Assembly (NCBI GenBank): GCA_012035135.1
Contig: JAAUPI010000033.1
Coordinates: forward strand, 1-33,805
Direction: 5' to 3'
Source of the DNA: Microcoleus sp. CSU_2_2
GTDB lineage: Bacteria; Cyanobacteriota; Cyanobacteriia; Cyanobacteriales; Microcoleaceae
Length of the DNA stretch: 33,805 bases
Positions within the stretch are counted from its first letter, which is position 1; each line of letters begins with the position of its first letter. The translations under genes and the position numbers were made by a program. Below the pieces are notes generated by a model. It saw only the letters and a program-made list of their open reading frames with translations. It had not been told where the DNA came from and ran no database searches. Shown here one piece after another: positions 27,720 to 33,805 of the stretch.

Positions 27720-29267
27720 TTAATCTATTTCTCTCTGTTTGTAAAATGGAATTTCGACTCTAAAAGTAGTGCCTAATCCTGTTTCGCTAGAAAATTCGAT
27801 TTGACCGCCGTGCAAGTCTACACACTGTTTGACTATAGATAAACCCAGCCCCGTACCCGGTATTTTGCCTACATTTTGGGCTCGGTAATAAGATTCAAAT
27901 AGTTGTGCTTCGTCTTCTGCTGGAATTCCAATGCCTTCGTCTCGAATTATAAATACAGCTTCTTCATTATAACAATTTAATTCAAAATAAATATTGCTGT
28001 CGTTAGGAGAATATTTAATTGCATTTAACAGCAAATTTGTCAAGATGTGACGGAGCAATTTTTGATCGACTACGGGAAAATTTTGTGTTTTTTCAGACGA
28101 ATTGTCATTTTTTCGATCGGGCGCGACTAATTTCTGGCAAACAAAGTCAATTGGATGATTTTTCCCGGAACTCATTTTGATTTCTTCTACTAACTCGCTG
28201 CAAAATTTTTGCAAGTTAAGTGCAGCCGGATTGAATTTTAGTTTTCCGGCCTCTGCATTGCTCAGCAACCGCACGTCATCCAATAGCTGAATCATATGTT
28301 TAGATGCTGATTTAACGTGTTCGAGGTATTGGTTCTTTTCCTCTTGTGTAATTTCATCACCATATTCTTTGAGAATTTGAGTAGCAAATAATACTGTATT
28401 TAAAGGATTGCCAAATTCGTGAGCAACCATCGAAAAAAAACGAGATTTTACCTGTCTTAGTTCCTGCTCTTTTGCCAAAGAGCGACGAATTTCTACTTCT
28501 GCTTGCTTGCGTTCTGTGATGTCTCTACCGACATAGACAAAATCGTACAGCCCCTTCAATTCCGTCTGAATTGCCGAACAGGAAAATTCTACCCAAATTT
28601 CTTCTCCTGTTTTAGTATTGCAGACTGTTTCAAGTTCTCTGAGCAGCTCTTTTTGAGATAAAATATAGCGGTGGCGAGCTTGGTAAAGCAATTTTTCCTC
28701 GACAACAATCATGGACAAAGGCTGGTCGATCAATTCTGCTTCGCTGTATCCAAACAAAATTTGTGCCGATTGATTGACTGTTTTAATAGTTCCTAAAGTT
28801 GTTGTTACCAACAAAGCATCGCCCATCGATCGAACAACTTTATCTATATAATCTTTAGAAGCTGCCAAGGCACTCAATAAAAGATTAGCTTCATTCGCTC
28901 TCTGGATCAATGATTGCTTCATCACCATTTTTTCGGTGACATCTTCAATCAAAATTAGCAATTTACCTGCGCTATCTCGATCGTCTTCGTGTTCGATCGC
29001 TAAAATATTAAAATATAAAGGATAATTATTGTTCGTAAACCGAGCGATACCTTTGAGTTCAAAACTCGGCCTCTGTCCCCTAATTATAGACATGAGGATA
29101 TTTTCACTCCCAATCAGTTCTGGAAAACTGACGCGGGCATCCGCACCAGGTATAGCATCACCTGGAATGTCGGTAAACCGCTGCACCTCGGCGGAGGTTT
29201 CCTGAATGATCAAGTTTTCATTGACAATAAAATACTCTGTTTGTTGCGGGTTTAAAAGTTTTTGCAA
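27720..29267 (-). CDS. PAS-PAS histidine kinase, possibly with a lost ATG start
   Basis: 515 aa when read from TTG 29267. Residues about 1-115 are a PAS-like domain homologous to the start of the adjacent cyclase (LIIQETSAEVQRF, VSFPELIGSENIL). Residues about 135-255 are PAS (LFGYSEAEL, VYVGRDITERKQ). HisKA has His283 in FFSMVAHEFGNPLN; Gly stands where Arg is common. HATPase has NLLLNAIKYS, DEGIGIPAE and GTGLGLSIVK. Soluble. The start is odd: ATG at 29278-29276 overlaps the GTPase stop as ATGA, but it is in another frame. One extra T in the TTTT run at 29266-29269 would join it to this frame as MNLFLQKLLNP, similar to MTTLFKKLLVP of the cyclase. Either TTG is used or one base is missing. Confidence 0.88.
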   Translation of the reverse strand: MQKLLNPQQTEYFIVNENLIIQETSAEVQRFTDIPGDAIPGADARVSFPELIGSENILMSIIRGQRPSFELKGIARFTNNNYPLYFNILAIEHEDDRDSAGKLLILIEDVTEKMVMKQSLIQRANEANLLLSALAASKDYIDKVVRSMGDALLVTTTLGTIKTVNQSAQILFGYSEAELIDQPLSMIVVEEKLLYQARHRYILSQKELLRELETVCNTKTGEEIWVEFSCSAIQTELKGLYDFVYVGRDITERKQAEVEIRRSLAKEQELRQVKSRFFSMVAHEFGNPLNTVLFATQILKEYGDEITQEEKNQYLEHVKSASKHMIQLLDDVRLLSNAEAGKLKFNPAALNLQKFCSELVEEIKMSSGKNHPIDFVCQKLVAPDRKNDNSSEKTQNFPVVDQKLLRHILTNLLLNAIKYSPNDSNIYFELNCYNEEAVFIIRDEGIGIPAEDEAQLFESYYRAQNVGKIPGTGLGLSIVKQCVDLHGGQIEFSSETGLGTTFRVEIPFYKQREID

Positions 29268-29274
29268 AAGAGGT

Positions 29275-29811
29275 TCATGCTTGTTCTACCATTGTATAAG
29301 CTAGTTTGTGAAAGATTTCGTCAACGTCTTTGCCTGTTTTAGCAGATGTTGTGTAAACTGCTACTACTTTATCTTGACTTATTGAATGGGCAATTTCGAC
29401 CAGTAGTGCCAATTTTTCCTCATCAATCAAGTCTGCTTTGTTCAAAGCGATGATGATGACTCCTTTCGGATTGACTGAAGAATAGAGTTGAATGTGTTCG
29501 GAAATTCGCTCAACTGTTTCCGATCGACTGACATCGGCAATTATTAAAACACCACTGGCTCCTTGCAAGTAAGTCGGGGCAATTCCTTTGAATTTTGTAT
29601 GCCCTTCTAAGTCCCAAATCAGCAACTGTGCGGTCACGTTTTCCCGCTCTTTTACACCTTCTAATTCCACGCTTTTGCGGGAAATTTTCACTCCGACAGT
29701 GGAAAGGTATTGGTCGCTGAATTGCCGATCGACAAAGCGGCGGATTAGGCTGGTTTTTCCCACACCAAAATCCCCGATCATACAGATTTTTTTAGATATA
29801 GTAACTGACAT
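29275..29811 (-). CDS. Ras/Rab-like small GTPase
   Basis: 178 aa, a complete small G domain. G1 P-loop GDFGVGKTS (13-21); G2 Thr38 in LSTVGVK; G3 WDLEGH (66-71), with Glu-Gly-His where Ras has Ala-Gly-Gln; G4 NKAD (124-127); G5 TSAK (155-158). It binds GTP and should act as a molecular switch. The Gln-to-His change suggests slow intrinsic hydrolysis, with the missing residue possibly supplied by a partner. No C-terminal lipidation Cys. It begins two bases after the OmpA-like gene and ends in an ATGA overlap, so it is in the same transcript. It is related to bacterial Ras-like GTPases such as MglA and Rup groups; exact placement needs phylogeny. Confidence 0.92.
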   Translation of the reverse strand: MSVTISKKICMIGDFGVGKTSLIRRFVDRQFSDQYLSTVGVKISRKSVELEGVKERENVTAQLLIWDLEGHTKFKGIAPTYLQGASGVLIIADVSRSETVERISEHIQLYSSVNPKGVIIIALNKADLIDEEKLALLVEIAHSISQDKVVAVYTTSAKTGKDVDEIFHKLAYTMVEQA

Positions 29812-29813
29812 AG

Positions 29814-32756
29814 TTATTTGTTGTTTATGCTCTTAGTTATTGGTTCAAATAGCACGCATCGGCTTAACAGTAGCGGTTGATTTGGTTCCACGCCAGCAGG
29901 AGGATTTGTACTCCCGACGACTTGGAGGCGCTTCGGGTCAATTCCTTGGAGCACGAGGGCATCTCGGACTGTTTCGGCGCGAAGCACCGCTAACTGCTTA
30001 TTTGCGATAGCTTCACCGACGCGATCGCTATGACCAATTATCTTAATACGTTTTTGAGGATACTGTTTAAGAAAATCTTTGACATTGACAATTGTCTCTT
30101 GATGTGTAGAGTCTAATTTTGCTGTTCCCTGCTCAAAATAGATGCGGGTTGCAATTTTCAACGGATTTAATTTAACTGTGCTGATGACGGACTCAACTCC
30201 GGGAATTTGCTTGAAAGACTGAGCAATTTTTTGTGCATCTGCATTCTGAAAGACTGTTCCCTCTACTGTAACTCTGCGATCGGCATACCGACTAGAAATA
30301 GAAACGCCCTCTATTTTGTTCAAAACAGTGGCGATCCGCATCACCTCAGCCGCTGTCAAAACTGGATCTGGAGGTACATCTACAGCGACAATTTGATTAT
30401 CTAATTTCAAATTGGGTGCGATCGACAAGGCTATTTTTTCAGCTTTTGTCCGCAATTCTGGATTTGGCAACTTTCCAGTTAACTTTAAGGTTTCGCCTTC
30501 TACATCGGCGTTTAAGCGGTAAACGGCTAATTCTGGAGTCGATGCTAAAGCTGTGGAGGCTTTTGCTTCCAAGCGACGTTCAATGCTGCTACGGTACTGA
30601 TAAATTCCCCAAGGTACTAAAATTAAGCTGAGTGCTGCTAAACTCAGGCCCATCAGGACGATCGGGGTTTTTGTTATTTTTTGCTTGGTCAGCGGGTCAA
30701 ATAAACTTTCTATAAACGGGTGCAGCGATGTCGGTATAGTATCGGGATCTCCGTTAAATTCATGAATTAATTTAGCGTAATTTAAGATCAGATTACTGAC
30801 TGTTTGCCGCAATTTGGTGATGAACGACGGCGGTGGTTCTCCTTTAACTACGACTGCCATATAGCAGTATCCCGCTACTTCTAGCATGATCTTGGAGTCA
30901 CCATATTCAATTTGATTGAGTTCGGAAATTTCTCCCGGCTGAACGATGCACTCGTTCACAAAGCTGCGAATAGCGGTGAGCATTCCTGCTACCATTTCCG
31001 ATTCTAATTGGTAATCTCCTGAGTGTTGAGATTCCGAAATTACCAAGCCCGATGCTTTGTGAATTAAGAATGCTGCTTGGACAGTAAAGGCTACTGATTC
31101 TTTGAGGATTAATTCGGCTTCGGAGACTCCTTGTACTTTGGAGCGAATTTTGCGCTGAACTCCTTCGACACTGAGAGCGTTTGACACTTTTTCATTGATT
31201 GTTTTGATAGCTTCTGCCATGTATTTGGAAATAGTATTGCCAATTACAGGATAGAGAGCATCGACCATTGCGTCGCGTTCGAGTTCAATTTGGGCTGTAA
31301 TCGCTTTGCCCATTTCCGGTGCTAGGGCTTGAGCGATCGACTCTTGGTCAAGGCGGATTTGCTCTTTAATTGCAATGCCGATTTCCGGTGCAATTGCCTT
31401 AGCAATTTCTGCTGGCGAATTCTGTATTTGTTGGGCAAGTGCGTCGGGGAGTAATTCAGCTATGGCAGCGCTCATTGCCTGCTTATTTTCCACTGTTTTC
31501 GCTCGAATTACGTCGGCGATAATTGGTACGATCGCCTTGACAACTTCTTCTCTGGAATCAGCTATTTTGAGAGCCAGAATGTCAGCAATCCAAGGTAGCA
31601 TCAACTGAATCAACTCTTCGGGATCGTAAATCTGATGCTCCAATTTTCCTAATTTGTCGTTGATGTTTACCATCAGGCGACGCACCCCAGGCAAATCGTT
31701 CTCTGCCAGTAGATTTTTTACTTGCTCTATATCTGATATTTTCGAGCCAAAAATCAGATTTTGCAGCGTTTCCATCGCGCCTTCTGCTTGATTGAGGTCC
31801 TGTTTGATTTCCCCCAATATTTCTGTCGGTTGCGATCGTGCGGGCTGTTCTAGCAAGTTTGGCATTTTTTGAGTCGCAGTCACCACAGCATCTAAATCTT
31901 GGCTTTCTCCTGGCTCTTTTGACCTCGTTCTGGTGGCTTTAGATGGAGTGTCAGATGGTTTCGCCTTTGTTTCAGAAGCGAGCAAATCCTCTAAATGCCG
32001 ATCGCCATCCTCCGATCTTTTTCCCTGTACTTCCTGTAGATTATCTTCAGTTGTCAAATTAGACAATTGCTGAATCGACAGGGATTTATCATCCAAATCT
32101 GGTTGTTCGATCGCTGAAACATCTATAGTTTGAGCTGAGGAATAGTCTTTTTCTAGTTCTGAGTTAGTGAGTTTCTGAGTAACAAATAAAAAGTTTTTTA
32201 ATTCGTCGATCGCAGCCACGGGATCGTCGGATTCTGGTCTTGGATCTGGGGTTGGTGGCTTGATATTTACTGCTGCTGATTGAGTAATACCTAACAAATC
32301 CTTCAACCCGTCGAGTACCTCAGCTCGATCGTTTTCAGTGCTACTGTCAGGTTTCGACTCTGAATTATATCGCTCGAATTCTGGTTCGCTGTCGTTGAGT
32401 TTCTGAGTAACCAACGGCCGATTATTTAACTCTAAATCAGCCCGATCGTCGCTAGACTCCGGTTCGGGAACGGGCGTTGTTGGCGTTACATTTACTGCTA
32501 CTGGTTCGGAAATACCTAACAAATCGTTCAACCCGCCGAGTATCCCAGCTTCACCGTTTTCACTGCTGCTTTCACCACTATTGTCAGGTTTAGATGCTGG
32601 ATTTTTTTTGTCTACACCAGTAACAATCTTGAGTTCAAGCAACAGATTAAGCAACGGTTCAAGCTGGGATGCTGCACTGGCAGCGGACTCGTCAGGTTTA
32701 GAAACAAAACCCTCTAACTGATTTTCAACTGTCGGATTTTCTTTCGGTAAAGCCAT
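29814..32756 (-). CDS. OmpA-domain inner-membrane protein with helical repeats and a roadblock/longin-like domain
   Basis: 980 aa. Residues 1-330: acidic, low complexity, with two related blocks (about 55-125 and 133-203; SKPD, GLNDLLGI / GLKDLLGI, VTQKL). About 330-400: helical linker. Residues 403-517: five 23-aa helical repeats (AKAIAPEIGIAIKEQI type). About 550-645: a small alpha/beta domain (AAFLIHKASGLVISESQHS, MVAGMLTAIRSFV, YGDSKIMLEVAGYCYMAVVV) that resembles roadblock/LC7 or longin domains. About 694-718: one membrane helix (LMGLSLAALSLILVPWGIYQ). About 745-865: two BON-like domains. About 869-975: OmpA C-terminal domain with IYFEQGTAKL and GHSDRVGEAIANKQLAVLRA, including the Asp and Arg that bind peptidoglycan. 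So the N-terminus is cytosolic and the OmpA part periplasmic. Gene order (coiled-coil, this, GTPase) suggests a membrane anchor and regulator for the GTPase. Confidence 0.86.
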   Translation of the reverse strand: MALPKENPTVENQLEGFVSKPDESAASAASQLEPLLNLLLELKIVTGVDKKNPASKPDNSGESSSENGEAGILGGLNDLLGISEPVAVNVTPTTPVPEPESSDDRADLELNNRPLVTQKLNDSEPEFERYNSESKPDSSTENDRAEVLDGLKDLLGITQSAAVNIKPPTPDPRPESDDPVAAIDELKNFLFVTQKLTNSELEKDYSSAQTIDVSAIEQPDLDDKSLSIQQLSNLTTEDNLQEVQGKRSEDGDRHLEDLLASETKAKPSDTPSKATRTRSKEPGESQDLDAVVTATQKMPNLLEQPARSQPTEILGEIKQDLNQAEGAMETLQNLIFGSKISDIEQVKNLLAENDLPGVRRLMVNINDKLGKLEHQIYDPEELIQLMLPWIADILALKIADSREEVVKAIVPIIADVIRAKTVENKQAMSAAIAELLPDALAQQIQNSPAEIAKAIAPEIGIAIKEQIRLDQESIAQALAPEMGKAITAQIELERDAMVDALYPVIGNTISKYMAEAIKTINEKVSNALSVEGVQRKIRSKVQGVSEAELILKESVAFTVQAAFLIHKASGLVISESQHSGDYQLESEMVAGMLTAIRSFVNECIVQPGEISELNQIEYGDSKIMLEVAGYCYMAVVVKGEPPPSFITKLRQTVSNLILNYAKLIHEFNGDPDTIPTSLHPFIESLFDPLTKQKITKTPIVLMGLSLAALSLILVPWGIYQYRSSIERRLEAKASTALASTPELAVYRLNADVEGETLKLTGKLPNPELRTKAEKIALSIAPNLKLDNQIVAVDVPPDPVLTAAEVMRIATVLNKIEGVSISSRYADRRVTVEGTVFQNADAQKIAQSFKQIPGVESVISTVKLNPLKIATRIYFEQGTAKLDSTHQETIVNVKDFLKQYPQKRIKIIGHSDRVGEAIANKQLAVLRAETVRDALVLQGIDPKRLQVVGSTNPPAGVEPNQPLLLSRCVLFEPITKSINNK
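30820..31106 (-). other. Roadblock/longin-like domain in the OmpA protein
   Basis: About residues 550-645. Pattern: strand (FLIHKASGLVI), loop, helix (SEMVAGMLTAIRSFVNE), strand (IMLEVAGYCYMAVVVKG), helix (FITKLRQTVSNLILNYAKLI). This fits roadblock/LC7 or longin proteins, common partners of Ras-like GTPases such as MglB for MglA. It is a fold guess from the pattern, not a database match. Confidence 0.5.
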
Positions 32757-32771
32757 GCGTTATTATCCGTA

Positions 32772-33380
32772 TTATCCGTGATGGTGGCGCTCCGGCAACA
32801 GAAATTCGTTATTTAACTTATTGTCAGTAGCTCCTTTAAGTTCCGGTACAAATTCAGTTCCTTTGAGCCTCATGCCGAGTTCAAACAGAATTTCTGCCAT
32901 GTCGTCTCGAGAAACTTTCACATCTCTGAGCATGGAAAAGCGTCGATCGAGTTCTTCAAAAACTTGTGTTTTCAAAGTGCGAGTTTCTTCAGCCAGACGC
33001 TCTCTCGTTTGAGATAGTTCCTCGCGAATCGAACCTGTTTGATTGTCTATCGCCTCGTCAAGGGCTTCTATGCTGCTAGAAAATTTTCTGTTAACGCGAT
33101 CGAGTTGCTGCCGGAGATCCGCGCTTTCTTCTTGGGTATTTAAAGTAATTGACTTAACCTTTTTTTCAAATGAATCAATGGCAGTCCTAATTTCCGTGCC
33201 AAGAATTGTTTTTACCTGTTCAATACGAGCTTGCATATCTTGCTGCATCATCGACAAGTCAGAATCTATTTTGTCGAAACGATTGTCGTATTCTCTAAGC
33301 TGCGCACCGAAAATTATATCTCGGATCTGGTCAATATTTCCCAGCCGTTCGCGCATTTCTTCTTTAGTAATTTCTGCCAT
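32772..33380 (-). CDS. Coiled-coil protein, first gene of the signalling operon
   Basis: 202 aa. Starts MAEITKEEMRERLGNIDQIR and IIFGAQLREYDNRF, then a long heptad region (about 30-150; SFEKKVKSITLNTQ, ADLRQQLDRVNRKF, IREELSQTRERLAEETRTL), a short conserved-looking segment SRDDMAEILFELGMRLKG, and a flexible end ERHHHG. No signal peptide and no membrane segment, so it is cytosolic. It lies 15 bases before the OmpA-like gene. The predicted role is a scaffold or assembly partner; I do not recognise a named family. Confidence 0.75.
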   Translation of the reverse strand: MAEITKEEMRERLGNIDQIRDIIFGAQLREYDNRFDKIDSDLSMMQQDMQARIEQVKTILGTEIRTAIDSFEKKVKSITLNTQEESADLRQQLDRVNRKFSSSIEALDEAIDNQTGSIREELSQTRERLAEETRTLKTQVFEELDRRFSMLRDVKVSRDDMAEILFELGMRLKGTEFVPELKGATDNKLNNEFLLPERHHHG

Positions 33381-33805
33381 GCTTCTACCTCGATTCTCCA
33401 GAGATTGTGAGTTTGATAACTGTGTTAGATTTTCTGTTCGATCGTCAGTCTAGCCTTTTAGGATTCTTTAGAGATTTTACTCTAAATATCCTCAGATCCA
33501 GATTCTTGGGCGCAATCTCCTGTTACCAAAAATGGCAGTTTGCTATCCTTGCCTTCCAGCAAGCTCCTCAACCGTAGACTTTCCCCAGGAGGGTAGGTTT
33601 TAAAGTCTTTTTCGGATATTTTCCATGATATCGCATTTTGACTATCGCTTCAGCTACAGTTCCTTGCCCACCACTAAAACGCAGTGATTGCGGACACATC
33701 TAAATTATCGATCGCATTTGATCACGATTATTCTACCCGAAGGTAGAAGACAGAATTAACTAGTTGTTCTCCCCCTCTCCCCATTCTCCCCCTCTCCCCC
33801 TCTCC
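33381..33805. promoter_or_regulatory. Upstream region of the signalling operon, with an IS-like block
   Basis: No gene is seen in these 425 bases. Promoter elements for the operon must lie here, but no -35/-10 pair is convincing. Contents: hairpin CTTGC/GCAAG (33548-33552 with 33559-33563); a block CGTAGACTTTCCC...GGGTAGGTTTT at 33573-33601 that also occurs at 4032-4066; and a C/T-rich low-complexity end from about 33766 (CTCCCCCTCTCCCC). Confidence 0.4.
33573..33601 (+). repeat. Block shared with 4032-4066
   Basis: CGTAGACTTTCCC, then CAGGAGGGTAGGTTTT. The copy at 4032-4066 has CGTAGACTTTCCC, five extra bases (TCAGT), then CCAGGGGGTAGGTTTT. Both are on the same strand and next to hairpins. 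Confidence 0.7.

Overview
The window looks like chromosome from a filamentous cyanobacterium of the Microcoleus / Oscillatoria / Phormidium type. Evidence: very frequent HIP1-like GCGATCGC and CGATCG sites, a ferrochelatase carrying the C-terminal chlorophyll-binding-like helix found in phototrophs, a cyanobacteriochrome-type GAF domain, pentapeptide-repeat and VIT/VWA proteins, and many short dispersed repeats (GGTGCGTC hairpins, GGTAATT strings, MITE-like elements). The genus is inference. I saw no rRNA, tRNA or CRISPR array.

Left part (1-14.7 kb): an IS200/IS605 TnpA remnant; a Tat-signal caspase-fold protein whose catalytic dyad is lost; hemH (minus strand); a DUF4336-type gene broken by a one-base frameshift; leuB; a small conserved protein; an MltA-like lytic transglycosylase; an unrecognised 188-aa protein; a ROK-family glucokinase; a 140-aa protein made of two copies of one domain; pyrG; and an Rpn/PD-(D/E)XK family protein with a 12-bp tandem repeat in its coding region. 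Gaps between these genes are full of repeats. Middle part (14.9-20.4 kb, mostly plus strand): a VIT-VWA secreted protein, a pentapeptide-repeat protein, a 99-aa hypothetical protein whose C-terminus is read from a dispersed repeat, and a DadA-like FAD oxidoreductase.

Right part (33.4 to 20.5 kb, minus strand): seven tightly packed genes that read as one signalling operon. In transcription order they are a coiled-coil protein; a 980-aa inner-membrane protein (acidic N-terminus, five 23-aa helical repeats, a roadblock/longin-like domain, one membrane segment, two BON-like domains and an OmpA peptidoglycan-binding domain); a Ras/Rab-like small GTPase; a PAS histidine kinase; a PAS/GAF class III adenylate cyclase whose N-terminus is paralogous to that kinase; a CBS-GAF-PAS-PAS-GAF histidine kinase whose first GAF has both cysteines of a DXCF cyanobacteriochrome; and a receiver-histidine kinase hybrid. 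My best hypothesis is a light-responsive, envelope-anchored system combining small-GTPase, two-component and cAMP signalling, perhaps for gliding or phototaxis. The domain calls come from the sequence; the integrated function is inference. It is the strongest candidate for an undescribed system here.
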